In this document: piece after piece, positions 24,179 through 37,453 of the stretch | Numbering within the stretch: position 1 is the stretch's first letter | How the letters are laid out: each line of letters begins with the position of its first letter | NCBI GenBank assembly: GCA_963921425.1 | Contig: OY992835.1 | Coordinates: 19,406,001-19,470,000, forward strand | Direction: 5' to 3' | DNA: 64,000 nt | DNA from: Dryas octopetala | Taxonomy: Eukaryota; Streptophyta; Magnoliopsida; Rosales; Rosaceae | Position numbers and translations under genes: made by a program | Notes under the pieces: generated by a model | The model's input: only the letters and a program-made list of their open reading frames with translations | Told to the model about the DNA's origin: nothing | Databases searched by the model: none

Positions 24179-27100
24179 TCATAACTCATGGGAAATTTGT
24201 TGCATGGTAGGCCGAGATTGTGGATCAGTTCGAAAGCATGCAAATGCAAGGTTTGCAACAGTGACCACCTTTTCAGCAACTTGATTTCTAGGAGGCGAGA
24301 GGCGCTGGTCCAAGACGTCCTTCAGTTGTATACAACGGGCTGTTGATGTTAATGACATTGAGAAAAAATAGGAGATGAGATCTCCAGGATGCTTTCCCCT
24401 GATCACTTCTAATGCTACAACCCCAAAGCTATAAACATCACATTTCTCATTTGCTTCCATTGTGTATGCCAACTCTGCAAAACAAAGATCAATTCATGAG
24501 TTAAAAGACTGAAACTTTACTTATATGCCAATGGAAACTTTAGTTGTAGTGTATTGTTGTTTTGCACCCTTTAAAATTCTTCAAAGTGTGTATAAATAAA
24601 TCAATTTTAAGATTAAGTTAAGATTCATGAACTAGTTCCCTATCACACGGAAAACTAGCAGCTAAGCCTTTTCCTGTGAATGGCTGCTAAATGTAAAAAA
24701 TTTAATGCAACCATTTAAGTCAAGTCGTGATCCTCTCTTTTGTCATCAAATCATGCATAAAAATTATGGGATACCAAGAGGGTAATCCAAATAACTAGCT
24801 AAGGCTTATCCCTTCTGATCATTTAGTTCATCCATCATATCTCTGAAATAGTTGGATGGCTTCCTGACTTCCCCGTCATTAGATGAATAGTACATATGCT
24901 ATTTGGAAAGAAAACAAGAAGGAAATAACTACCTGGAGCACTGTATCCAAATGTGCCTGCAAATGTAGTCCAATTGGAAGCGTCAGGCTTCAAAAGCTTA
25001 GCTGTACCAAAATCAGAGACATAAGCCCCATACTCTAAATCCAGCAAGATGTTCTTGCTCGATATGTCTCGATGAACTATTGGAGGTGAACAATCATGAT
25101 GCAAATAAGATAACGCATTAGCCACGTCTTTGACAGCATTCACCCTCTCAATCCATCCAAACTTTATTGCATTGTTGTCATTGGTCAGAATGTTTTCCAA
25201 GCTTCCCCCTTCTATGAAGTCATAAACCAAGAGAGAGTGTCTTGGATGTGAACAAAAACCATAAAGCTTCAATATGTTGCGGTGACGAATTTCTGAAAGA
25301 GTACGAATTTCACTCTCAAAAGCCTTCAGATTTGCTACTCCGCCATCCTGTTGCATGTGAAGTTTCTTTACTGCAACAATCCGACCTGTTTGCAGTTCAG
25401 CTTTATAAACACTCGCATTCCCTCCCACTCCTACACAATGTTTGGAGTTGAATTCCTCTGTAGCTTCAATGATGTCTTCATATGCCAGTTTCCCATCATA
25501 GCTCCAAACTACAAACTGGTCTTCATTTTGTTCTTTTCGGGGAATGCAAAACACACAAAGAATCCCAACTACTACAAATACAAGAAACAGAATACCTAAA
25601 ACAAGGACTATGATGAAAATAACAGCTTTGTTACCCTTTTTCTGGCCTTTTGTTGTATATGTGCAAGCGTTCAAACCCATGGCGTTACCACACAAGCCTT
25701 TGTTATTCTCAAAAGCTACAACTGGAGCTTCATGGAATGCTTTGTTGTTGGGAAGAGGACCCTCCAAATGATTGTAGGATATGTCAACAGTTGTCAAGCT
25801 CAACATGTTATCAAAAGTAGATGGGATCGAACCAGAGAGCTCATTGTGGGAGAGATTCAATGCTTCCAACTTTACCAATTGTCCAAGCTGTGGTGGTATC
25901 TCCCTCATCAGTGAATTATGACTAAGATCAAGAACTTGAAGAGACTGTATGCTGCTCATTTGAAGGGGAATGCTCTCACAAAATCTATTTTTGCTCAAAT
26001 TCAAGTTCAGTAACTCTCTGCACCCATCTAATTGTTCCGGAATAGGTCCAGTCAAATTGTTTGCTGCTAAGTTAAGATGTTGCAGATTGCTTAACATTCC
26101 AATCTCTGATGGGACACTGCCAGAAAGTTCATTATCAGCCAGGTTTAGGTTGAACAAGTATTGCAACCTCCCCAGTTCCCTTGGGATTGTCCCATTTAGA
26201 CGATTCGAAGAGCTGTCAAGTACATGTAGCTGAATTGATCCCTCAAACTGAGGAATCCTCCCAGAAATTCTGTTGTTGCTGAGTTTCAAGCTTTGTAATT
26301 TTTGGCACTGCCCCCACTTTTCAGAAAGTTCTCCATAGAATCTGTTATAACTCAGATCGACATAAGTTAATTCAGGATAAATGCCAAACTCTTCACTTAT
26401 GTCTCCTGTGAGCTGGTTCCTTTCAAGCCTCAATCTAGTTAAGCTGGTGCAGTTTCTCAAGCTTCTAGGGATGGGACCTGTCAACTGATTGTTATGTGCT
26501 GTAAAAATGTCAAGTACTCCACCGCTGCATATATCTTGGGGAAGATTACCAGACAAGCTGTTGTTACTCAACCACAACTCCCTTAAATATGTAAGATTAT
26601 TCATTTCTAAGGGAAGGGAGCCATTTAGTCTGTTATCTACCAATCCTAGATGGGTGAGAAATTTTAGTTTGCCTACTTCTTTTGGGATGGCTCCAGACAA
26701 TTGATTACCCATCAGGTACAACACCTTCAGCCTAGTCAGGTTTCCTATACTGGAAGGAATGGAGCCAGATAAATCGTTGCGTAGAAGGGCTAGAAAAGTT
26801 AAGTTGGACAGGTTTCCTATTGATGGTGGAATTGAACCTGTGAGATTGTTTTGTGATAGATTAATATCACTAAGTGAAATTAGCGTACATATTTCCTGAG
26901 GGATATTTCCAGAAAGATCATTGAACTGAAGGGAAAGAATGGTTAAGTTGCCCAACATTCCAACTTCATGGGGAATGGACCCATTGATGTTATTTTGAGC
27001 CAGAGAAAGGATTTGAAGACTAGTAAGAAGACCTATTTCTGATGGAATTGTTCCAAAGAGTTGATTGGCAGACAAATCAAGGTGAGTAACACTAGACAGA

Positions 27101-27486
27101 TTAGCTAAGCCAGAGGGAATGGTTCCAAAAAATGAGTTATGGCTCAGGTTAAGGCTTAGGAGACTGGGGAAAGATGAGAAACTCAAAGTGTGAAGTGTAC
27201 CTCTTAAACCAGAACCAGTGAGGTTTATATGGGTGATGCTTCCAAAATTGTCGAAAGCAATCCCATCCCAGTGGGAAGTGCTGTTTCCAACCCATGAAGA
27301 CAAGACAGATAGGCTTGTGTTGCTAAGGCTAGCCTTCCAATTCAGGAGAGCCTCTGCTTCTAGTCCTGTTTGTGTTGCTGCTGCTGAAGATGAAGTTGCC
27401 AAGGACAAAGAAACCAACATGAGAACTAGAAATGAAAACTGTAAAACAGTACTATTAGAAAGTGGTTTCCCTTCTTGGGATGCCAT
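24179..27486 (-). CDS. LRR receptor-like kinase, MIK2-like (LRR-XII type)
   Basis: Two exons, 27486-24933 and 24474-24179, joined in phase inside the kinase domain at GYSAP|E, giving 949 residues. Start at MASQEGKPL: a signal peptide of about 35 residues follows. Then an N-terminal cap, about 20 leucine-rich repeats of the plant LxxLxxNxLSGxIP type, a C-terminal cap with Cys pair (GLCGN...NAC), a transmembrane helix (about 616-641) and a kinase. The kinase has a glycine loop (GVGGNASVYKA), VAVKK lysine, catalytic HRD (IVHRDISSKN) and DFG, so it is probably an active RD kinase at the plasma membrane. It resembles MDIS1-interacting receptor-like kinase 2 and its expanded relatives, which sense peptides. 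The usual paired cysteines in the N-terminal cap appear absent (SHWDGIAFD where WxGIxC is expected). It ends shortly after subdomain XI, with little C-tail. Confidence 0.88.
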
Positions 27487-29035
27487 GACTTTAAGTTCTG
27501 AGGATGTCTTCGTTACTGCAAACCATGAGACAACCCAAGAACCCCATATGCTATAAGTAGCTGGTAATGCCTTGAGAAAGTTTCGTACTCGAATTTGGTT
27601 CATTACGAGTCTATGACTCTCTGAATACACAGTGCACCATTAGAATATTATATATGTAGGTCCCCATGTAGATAGTGATATCAATGAAATCCTAGTCATA
27701 TACTCCATGGTTTAACATTATTTTATTAAAGGATTTTTAGTCCTGCCTCTGAACTCTGGAGCAAAGTGTGGACATAAACATTGAAAGTTTCCTTATAAAA
27801 CCTGAGGTAGACCCCCAAAGTTCTGGTAGACATAAAAATGTATTTTGCATGTGGTACATACAGAGAGGACCAAAAGTCCAAATTAAATAGACCTGCAGCC
27901 AATAGATGAGCGCAGCCTAAAAATGTAGCCATTAGACTTGGACAATCACTACGTTCAAAAACTTAGCCGTCTAAAGAAATTATTTGTCAATTGACCTTGA
28001 CTTTATGTCAAATTGGGTGGCCTAATTACAGGACCCATGTCTTCTTAATCTTAAAACTGGCATTCCTTGCACCTTCTCAAAGTTACTTTCAGAGTGAAAA
28101 TTGGATGTCCTCCCTTTTCTTCTCCAAGGAAAGTTTTGCAAAGTTCATGAAAGTCATCTTATATTATGACACATCAGCGATAATACTGACATTCAAATCT
28201 TTGCACATTCAACATGCATGCTTGGACCAAGAAAAAAGAGAGAAACTTCTTCCACCAGAACTCTGTGTCTGTGACACTCTACTTGGTATTGATTTTGACA
28301 TCTATCTAACATTCGCATTTTAAAGTTAATGCCACATTGAAACATGTTACTCTAGGGATTAAATTGTTCATGCCACAGGAACACCTTTGTCTTCTCTTCT
28401 CTTATGGAACTCAAGCCAGTTTTTTGAAAGTCATTATGTATATATCAATTTGAGTAAGTTATTACGTGTACAACTCAGCTATGCTAGGAAGGCCATTTCC
28501 ACCTGATCCTTGCACAATCACTCCTTTGAGTCCTTTCCATACAACATTAAAACTCTACAAGGTAAACCCAAATATGATATGTCTCGCTTCATTAGCATAA
28601 AGTTACGTCATAACTGTTGTGATTAGGGTTTTTGCCTTTAAATATTCAAGGTGCCCGCCTTTAGTTGTTGAGCCATATCACTTTAGGGTTTAGTCCAATT
28701 TCCATATCACTTTAGAAATTTTAAAAATGTACTTCAGGCATATATCTACTATCACAAACTTCTCTGTATACAGTACACAAGATGATAGATATCTTAGTTA
28801 AAAGTTGAATTGAGCTGCTTGAATATTTTAACCTATTTTTTACTTTTCCTTCACGTTCTTTCTTTTTCCTTTCATGAGTCAAATTGTGTTTAAACTTAAA
28901 ATACTACTCAATTTACTGGGGAGAAAAAAAGATAACATTTTCTCTCATTGCATTGAACTAAAAAAATCGTAAAACCGACAATATCATTGGGACAGCTACA
29001 AGAACTTTCGTTTTTGATTATATCAACAACAATTC
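27487..29035. other. Upstream region of the receptor kinase and 3' flank of PGPP1
   Basis: AT-rich, no gene found. The kinase frame stays open upstream to 27630 and includes an ATG at 27603, but that leader does not look like a signal peptide. Confidence 0.4.
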
Positions 29036-31600
29036 TTACAGGGGTGGTGGATGTTTCACACACTGCATGCCATCTGGCAGCAGCCTATGACTGGTGGGCT
29101 TTAACCCTTTCCTAAACCAACGATTCACAAGGGATGTTTCTAGTATCCTCACCTGCAATTACCACCAGTAAATTATCAGAAACAAATAACAGAAATCTAG
29201 ACCTTTAACTGCAGCAAAATATGAGCGTGGATAGAGTCTCAAATACCTCAGAAGAGTGAATTATAATAAAAAAAATTCATTTCATTCGCATCATCCTTTC
29301 CCAACACCTAATCCAAAAAAATTCAACAGCCTAACTACTTTGCTAAGATGATGACCATTGTTGAAATGATATATCAGAGGGGATCCCATGAATCATGATT
29401 GGGAGTTAAAATTTGTCAGGGTGTTTTCGAAATTTGAAAGGGGGCAGAAACTTGGTTGGAATGTGTCTCAGGCAACAGTGGTTTTAGATGAAATCCTTCT
29501 AAATAGCTTTGAAGGCCTCTGCCCCATTGTTATTTCTATAGGAGGAGATTTAGAGTCCTTGATTCCTCCAATAGTAGCTTTCTTCACCTGTGTGGCCACT
29601 ACAAAGATTTTGACCATAGATTATCTTACTGAGAGGGATGTTTATCCGCCATCTGAAGTGGCTTTGCTTTTGCATGGTCTGTTTTCAAGTAACTTTCAAA
29701 TTGGCACAAATTGGTAAGGAATGGCACATGACAAGTTAGGAATCTGGGAGCTGCTCATTTTGCTTGTTTGGGTGAGCTTACACAGAGCTAACAGTTAAAA
29801 TTTTGAGAGGGTCAGACATTCTAGTAATGAGTTCAAAGCATAGTCGATTTGAACTCTATACACTTGGATGGTCATTCTTCCTCTTTCCTCTTTATTTGGA
29901 CATTTTTTATTGTTTAGTTTGATTTTCCCTCCTTTCCTTCTTTACCAAAACTTGGGTTTTTCCACCACCCTTCCTCTACAAGACAACTCATAAGAGGATT
30001 CTGAAGTTTCCTAAATCACAGGAATAAAACTATGGACAAACGGATAATAACTACTGACATCACAAACTAGGCATTTCTTAAATTAAGTTTTATTGGATTG
30101 ATTCATTTTTTACCTAATGATGGAAAGAGACAAAACCATTTGCACAAAACAACCTAAAAAGGGCAACTTTAATTGTTTTCTTTTTCCATTTTGTTTGGAA
30201 GGGAGAAAATGACACAATATTCCCTTGCAGTGCATGAAAGAGAATTTGAGAATAAACGAAAACCAACCTGCCTAACAATGAATGGCTCCTCAGCAAGACT
30301 CAAAGGTTCGGTTAAAATAGTTAGGAAGCCATTTCTATTCCCATAAACAATATCAGTTAAGGGCCGATCACCCACCTACCACAGACCAAAATATCCCATC
30401 AATCAGTAAAGTCCAAAAAAATATCAAAATAAACAATTCAAGAGGTTCTATGAATTCTTATCTACCATAATAAGCTGTGACGATTCACAGCCAAAATGCT
30501 TCTCGACCTCTTCAGCTGTTCCAGCCGGTTTCTTCACTCCTATTACATAAGATAAAAAAAACTCACATCAATGAAATGCTAAATAAACTCTGCACTTCCT
30601 AAGAAAATTTGTGATTAACAAACCTGGTTTCAAAATGGAGTTTTATATATGAAATATGACAAATTCAAAAACTTTGCAGCACAATTAAAGCTTAAATTGA
30701 AAAACAAACACTTACTGTGCCTTATGACTTTAATTCCAATAGCCCCTTCAAGCTCCCTAGCTTTTGATCCATCATGGTCATACTCATAAAGCCCTAACCA
30801 TCAAACAAAGATCATAAAGCTGACAGATTGAGAAAGAAAAACATAACCAACAATGAAAAGCAGCAAAATTTTCCAAATGGGCGATGCTAAAAATTACCAG
30901 CCGAGTTACTGAACACCGCGATATCGGGACCGAACACTGATTTACACTCCTCCAGTGAAGACCCAAGCGGACCCCAAAGTGTCAAAGAATAAGGTGCAGT
31001 AATGGTATTATCCTTATCAAACACAACACCCTTGAAACCCCTTCTATGCAGCTCAGCCCAATCAATGTACCTTATATCAGGCACAAGAACGTGAGGCAGT
31101 GCCAAGTGCTTGTCTTTTGTGACCACCATGGCTGAGCAAACTATGGCTCCAAAGTTTAATCTTTGTCCCAATGCTGCTTTCATGTCTGCCCACCTCATGT
31201 TTGCGAAAAGTCCCTTATAATTATTGGCTTCGCCCTCTCTTTGTTCTTGTCCTTGTTCTCGGCTTGGGGCTTCTGGGTTTTGTCTATCACTGTTGTTAGT
31301 GCCAGATGAGGAGTTAAATTGCAGAAATAACGTATTTTCGTGATATGGGTCGAAATTGCTCTGGTTGTTGTGTTTCTTGTCCTTGTTTTGGGGTTCTTTG
31401 CTGCAACTGTTTGTGTGAAAGATGGAAAGGGCACAGTGGTTTGTGAAGTGAGCTAGGGTTCCTCTGGGAAGGCACAGGAGGTTGATTTTTTTCCTAGGGT
31501 GAGGTTGGTGGAAGTGGAAGTGGAAGTGGAAATGGGAGTGCAAATGGTTGGGGAGCGGGTAAGAGCATTTGGGCAAAGGAGCTGATGAGGTTGGCTGCAT
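29036..31600 (-). CDS. PGPP1: Phosphatidylglycerophosphate phosphatase, plastid (PGPP1)
   Basis: Five exons, 31600-30898, 30793-30716, 30539-30466, 30375-30268 and 29152-29036, sum to 1080 nt and 359 residues with all phases agreeing. A HAD-superfamily phosphatase of the YqeG/GEP4 kind: motif I DKDNT (195-199), FSNSA around the first exon junction, a lysine in the RVKKPAG exon, and motif IV VGDRPLTDI at the start of exon 4. The protein ends in the conserved RLLPDGMQCVKHPPPL. It removes the phosphate from phosphatidylglycerophosphate, the last step of phosphatidylglycerol synthesis needed for thylakoids. About 130 N-terminal residues are low in acidic groups and His-rich, fitting a plastid transit peptide with a variable linker. 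Intron 4 is long (29153-30267). Confidence 0.92.
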
Positions 31601-31789
31601 TTCCAATTTTCTATTTTAAATCTTATTTCTGGGATAATACAATCTGCATTCTTAATGGATCCAAGTGGGGCTTGTGACTTGGTTAGTGACAAGCCCAAAA
31701 AGGAATATAAGAGCCCAGCCAATGCTGGCCACTTATTTTCTTTTCCTTAAAAAAAAAAAAAAAAAAAAAGGAAAAGTGCAGATTACATG

Positions 31790-32340
31790 TTATTTGTTTT
31801 GGTAGATGGAGACAAAAAGCCCAAAACAAAACAACAAGAAAAAAGCTACAAATGTACAAATGTATGGGCCCTTGGCACCCCCAATCAAATCCTCAACAAG
31901 AAAAGACCCAACTTGGGAGGGGATCTCAAGGAGTCTACAACCCAAATCTAAACTGAGACTGTAGGTTGAAAGACAATTAGCAGCTGAATTATGCTCCCTG
32001 TGGATGTTCTCAAGCATGCACAAAGGAATTAGGATCTACAACCAGCAATGAGACCAGCAAGAGGGTGGAGATCTGTGTACCAGGTTTTTGACCAAGTTGA
32101 CAGCAACAGTAGCAGAGTCAGCTTCAATAAGCATAGCCCAGAGCCTAGGCTAGTTTGAACCCACATAGAGACCCCAGAGCTTAGCTTCCATAATTTGTCC
32201 CAATTGCCTAGCAAGGTTGAACACAAAACCAAGGAGCCATTCACAATTCCAATCCCTTATCCTACCAGACAGTCCTTTCTTGCAGCCATCTACATTTAGC
32301 TTCACCCAACTTTCAAAGAGTTCCCAAGCCAAGAGGGCAG
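31790..32340 (-). pseudogene. RNase H-like (RVT_3) fragment, probably from a LINE
   Basis: One minus-strand frame, interrupted by in-frame stops, reads WVKLNVDG, later MEAKLWGLYVG, IEADSATV and HREHNSAAN. These correspond to the Asp, Glu, Asp and His regions of the plant RVT_3 RNase H domain that ends many L1-type LINEs. No reverse transcriptase or endonuclease lies next to it, so it is an isolated decayed fragment. A nearby (A)21 run at 31749-31769 is on the wrong strand to be its tail. Confidence 0.7.
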
Positions 32341-32775
32341 GAACTTGAGCAGGCTAATCACTTTCTAGCCTCCTAAGCTGCACACCCCAATACAATCACA
32401 TATGTCAACCATACTAAAACATAATACAATATTGGTTGACCATGAAATATGTGAAAAATATTGACGGATCTGGCTATGGGATACCATTGGTTAATGATGG
32501 TGATCAGCAAATTGCACTCACCGTTAACACACACCGAAAAATCCTAGCTGCTACTGAACTAAGAAAACACTATGGTATGTTGAAGAAATAAAATTGAACC
32601 ATTACCATTTAATAATCAAGTATAATTTCATTCTATAATTTGAATTCAGTATACAACAAAAGAATACAAAAACTGTTGGAGAAGAAAAAAAAAACGAATG
32701 AAGGAATCTTTCATAAATGAAATTATAACACAAAGAATGTGATCATCTGTGGTTTGTGGTCTCTCAAGAGGACTA
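32341..32775. other. 3' flank of the minus-strand XTH
   Basis: AT-rich, nothing recognised beyond the XTH 3' UTR (to about 32640). Confidence 0.4.
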
Positions 32776-33865
32776 TTAGAACCTTGATCTTCTGCATTCA
32801 GCTGGGAGGCCTTGGGGGAAGCGTTTGAGGTCAGAGCAGTAGTTGTAGACCATGAACTTTTGCTGCACCCATCGAAGCCTGTTTCGGCCTGTGGCATCAA
32901 GCGCTTGAGTCTGCCATGCACTGTCTTGATCTAAGGAATTGGTAGATGTAGAGGAGAGACAGGAGGAGCCAACACAAGCATTGGCCTTGAAGTTTCTGTA
33001 AGAGGCAGTGAAAGGAGCTTGAGTCCAATCAGTCTTCACAAGCCCACCTCTTGTAGCCCAGTCATCAGCATTCCACAGGCTTGAGTATATCCTCATGGGT
33101 TGGTTTTTGGGAAATGGTACACCCACTGATTCCAAGTTGTTGAACACTCTGATTGGAATGTTGTCCACCAAGAATCTGAACAAATTAACAATTGCATATG
33201 TATATTAGAAATTAAGCTTTTAAATAATGTTGTAATTAATGAAGGTGAACCATGCTATAGTACTTACATGATGCGTTGGGTGTTCCAAACAATGGAGTAG
33301 GTGTGGAAGGCCTTTGTGGGATCAAACCAAAGATGGAACTGTTGTTCTCTGTTCCCTTTGCCCTGGCTGAACACATTGGTGTGGAGAGTGTAGGGGTCTC
33401 CAGATAAGTTGCCCAAGAACTCAAAGTCAATCTCATCATGAGTTGGACCTTGTGAAGATAACTGCATATACATATCTATGAAATTAGTATTAATGCAAAT
33501 ATATATATGAAATTGATTGAAGGACAAAGTTCAAAGTATAGCACAATCACAATGGAAGAGGGATTGAGAGTACATACATAATATGCAGTGACAGTGCCAG
33601 TTGAGTTGCCAGGCACCAACTTGATCTGCATGTCGACCCTTCCAAACAAGTACTCATTTTTGGACTTGAAGCCCGACCCAGAAAACTTGTCAAGGGAGAG
33701 AGTGAGAAGTTGTCCTCCATTAAGGATCTTAGCACGTTCATCGCCAAATGTGATGTCAAAGTCTTCATAGAAATTACCAGCTGAGGCAGCAACCATCAGA
33801 GAACTAATTGAGAAGAAAAAAAGAAGCACCATCATTGAGGCCTTACAAGAAGAGGAAGAAGACAT
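32776..33865 (-). CDS. Xyloglucan endotransglucosylase/hydrolase, XTH22/TCH4-like, copy A
   Basis: Three exons, 33865-33578, 33461-33268 and 33175-32776, give 293 residues. A GH16 enzyme secreted to the wall, where it cuts and rejoins xyloglucan chains. Signal peptide residues 1-30. Catalytic motif [10 protein letters not shown] at 104-113, with the nucleophile E106, D108 and acid/base E110. The conserved N-glycosylation site NLS (114-116) follows at once. The C-terminal XET_C domain has four cysteines and ends AECRRSRF. Intron positions and phases are the same as in the two plus-strand copies, and intron 2 is almost identical in all three. The 5' UTR has a (GA)n run (33921-33944). Intact by sequence. 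Confidence 0.93.
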
Positions 33866-33998
33866 TTTGATCGATTTGGTGAATATTGCAGTCTTTGCAG
33901 ACAGAGCAAGAGAATTAGCTTGAGAGAGAGAGAGAGAGAGAGAGGGCTGATGGGGTTGCTATTGATGGTATAATTCAGAGTTCTGAAGCCCTTGATAA

Positions 33999-34032
33999 GT
34001 TTATATACTTAAGAGAAAACAGTATGCCGCGT
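33999..34032 (-). promoter_or_regulatory. TATA box and CGCG box of XTH copy A
   Basis: TATATAAAC (about 33999-34007 on the minus strand) lies about 135 bp before the ATG. ACGCGGCATA (CGCG core at 34027-34032) lies just upstream of it. ACGCGG fits the VCGCGB site of calmodulin-binding CAMTA factors and is kept in the other two XTH promoters. Confidence 0.6.
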
Positions 34033-35219
34033 TCAATTAAAATCAACAATAGAGGTGGCAGCTGTATTTGAACTTTTGAAGTTGAAAACTGGCAACAGGT
34101 TTGCAAATTAGATAATCCCATATCATATACAAAAGCTAGCTAGCTTTATTTATTTGGGTGTTGCGGTGCCAACTTTACTAGAGCTGGTCAGCTGGAGACA
34201 GATTTGCAATTCAGACCAGAGGACTAGGCTCCAAAGAAGCAGCACAGGAAGAAGAGTTTGGCTTGTAGCATATAAGTTGGTGTGTTGGAGCTACAAGCCA
34301 AGCCTACAACATATGATATATAAGGACTAAGGAGTAAGACGCAAATTAAGAAAAGTTAATATATGCGAGTTGGATGGTGATGTATGTATGTACTGTCGCT
34401 TTTTTATTTAGTTCTACCTACCTAGGCTATTCATGGGACTATGGGAGTGCACCTAACACTAAGTTCACATTAATCAACAAGATTTAGAATAAAAAGACTT
34501 ATTACCACTTTTGCCACCTAAAAGTGTAATAAAATCTCAATTCATCCTCTCATATTTGAATTGTCTCAATTTGTCACTTGATAGTATATCTTATATTTTA
34601 ATGTGTCTCTTTGACTCAATTCCGTTATAACTTTCATTAGTCTTGTTGACGTGGTTAGGGGTGGGCGTTTAAACCGGGAACCGGTTGGACCGGACTGAAC
34701 TGGGGGAAAAAAACCGTAAAAAACCGCTTTGACCAAAACTGGTCAACACCGGGACCGAACTGGACTGGACCGGTCCAATCCAATTCCAGTCCAGTTTTGC
34801 ACTTCACAGAACTGGACTGGACTGGACTGGACCGGATAATTAATATATATTTTTAATTTTTATACATATTTAATTTTTATACAATTTCATACACTTTTTA
34901 AACATTTTTATACACATTTTTACAAACATGTTTACACACATTTTACACATTTTAGATAATAAAATTAATATTAACCTAGCTATATTTTATACTCTAAAAT
35001 ATATTTTATATAACCCTATGGCCTATATTATATATATATAATAATGTTTTAGTATATAATTTTAGTTACACCTTTTATAATACAATTAATATATTCTTTA
35101 TATATACACTAAACCCTATATACTAAAATTATTATAGTTCTATGGTATAGTATATAGTTATATAACATATAAGCATATAAACCCAATAAGTATATAACAT
35201 ATATAACTAATAACTATAT

Positions 35220-37100
35220 AAGCATATAAACCCAATTGAAATCCCAATGAAACCCCAATTAGACTCATAGTCAACTATAAGTCTATAACCCTATACCCTA
35301 ATACAATTATAACTATATACCCTAAACTATATTAATTAGTTAATTACTCTATACATATATTATATATAAGTAATAAGTATATAAGTATATAACATATATA
35401 ACTATATACCCAATTGAAACCCCAATTAGACTCATAGTCAACTATAACCCTATATCCTAATACATTATAACCATATACCCTAAACTATATTAATTAGTTA
35501 ATTACTCTATACATATATTATATATAAGTAATAAGTATATAAGTATATAACATATATAATTATATAAGTATATAAACCCAATTGAAACCCCAATTAGACT
35601 CATAGTCAACTATAAGTCTATAACCCTATACCCTAATAAAATTATAACTATATACCCCCCCTAAAATATATTAATTAGTTAATTACTCTATGCATATATT
35701 ATATATAAGTAATAAGTATATAAGTATACAGGGCCCTTCCAATAAGGGATCCCTCATTTAGTGTTAAATGAGGGATCACCTTGTGGGGCCCACACGGGTC
35801 GTTTTGTGTTAATCTGAACCGTCCATTTTTTACATCTTCATTGATAGATTATCCATGCAAAAAATCAGCCAAATCGGAAATCGTTTACCCATTCGATTAA
35901 GCGGTCAAAGTTTAGGTGTTTATAGAGAAATTTGATGTTCGTCCATTTGTTTTAAACTTTGACCGCTTAAACGAACGGGTAAACGATTTCCGATTTGGCC
36001 GATATTTTGCAAGGATGATCTATCAATGAAGATGTAAAACATGGACGGTTCGGATTAACACAAAACGACCCGTGTGGGCCACACAGGGTGATCCCTCATT
36101 TAACACTAAATGAGGGATCCCTTATTGGAAGGGCCCTGTATAAGTATATAACATATATAACTATATACCCAATTGAAACCCCAATGAAACCCCAATTAGA
36201 CTCATAGTCAACTATAAGTCTATAACCCTATACCCTAATACAATTATAACTATATACCCTAAACTATATTAATTAGTTAATTACTCTATACATATATTAT
36301 ATATAAGTAATAAGTATATAAGTATATAACATATATAACTATATACCCAATTGAAACCCCAATTAGACTCATAGTCAACTATAACCCTATATCCTAATAC
36401 ATTATAACCATATACCCTAAACTATATTAATTAGTTAATTACTCTATACATATATTATATATAAGTAATAAGTATATAAGTATATAACATATATAATTAT
36501 ATAAGTATATAAACCCAATTGAAACCCCAATTAGACTCATAGTCAACTATAAGTCTATAACCCTATACCCTAATAAAATTATAACTATATACCCCCCCTA
36601 AAATATATTAATTAGTTAATTACTCTATGCATATATTATATATAAGTAATAAGTATATAAGTATATAACATATATAACTATATACCCAATTGAAACCCCA
36701 ATGAAACCCCAATTAGACTTATAGTCAACTATAACCCTATATCCTAATACATTATAACCATATACCCTAAACTATATTAATTAGTTAATTACTCTATACA
36801 TATATTATATATAAGTAATAAGTATATAACATATATAATTATATAAGTATATAAACCTAATTGAAACCCCAATTAGACTCATAGTCAACTATAAGTCTAT
36901 AACCCTATACCCTAATAAAATTATAACTATATACCCCCCCTAAAATATATTAATTAGTTAATTACTCTATGCATATATTATATATAAGTAATAAGTATAT
37001 AAGTATATAACATATATAACTATATACCCAATTGAAACCCCAATGAAACCCCAATTAGACTCATAGTCAACTATAACCATGTATCCTAAATTATATTAAT
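35220..37100. repeat. Tandem array, period about 170 bp, inside the hAT element
   Basis: About nine units each containing CCAATTGAAACCCC, AGACTCATAGTCAACTATA and TTAATTAGTTAATTACTC. Unit types alternate (those with AAGTCTATAACCC and those without), so the array has a higher-order period near 340-490 bp. The MITE at 35729-36138 interrupts it. Confidence 0.85.
35729..36138. mobile_element. 410-bp fold-back MITE nested in the hAT array
   Basis: The two halves are near-perfect inverted repeats of about 190 bp, both starting CAGGGCCCTTCCAATAAGGG and later sharing ACACGGGTCGTTTTGTGTTA. TATAAGTATA flanks it on both sides (35719-35728, 36139-36148), suggesting a 9-10-bp target duplication of the Mutator kind, although the host array itself is rich in that word. 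Non-coding; its RNA or single strand would form one long hairpin. Confidence 0.85.
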
Positions 37101-37453
37101 TACTCTATACATATATAACATATATAACTAATTAACTATATAACCACAATTGAAACCTCAATAAAAATTAAAACCAAGTGACTTAAGTGTTTAAAAAATT
37201 AAAACCCCAATTTAATTACAAAACTCAAACACTGAAGTCATTAATCAGTAATCACTATTCACTAAACAAGTCCACAGCCAAACCATTTCAATATTTCATT
37301 TTGACTGACTTGAAGTCTCGAAGACTTCAAACTCAATTCACAGACTCAAAGTCTGAAAGAGTGAAACCCTCAGCCAGGTCTCTCACGCCGCAGCCCGCAG
37401 CCCGCAGACCTCACGCCGCAGCCCGCAGTCACGCAGACCGAAGTCACCCCTCA

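Noticed and set aside
31749-31769. Poly(A) run as the tail of the RNase H-like fragment
   Set aside because: The fragment is on the minus strand, so a tail would appear as poly(T) on this strand at that end.
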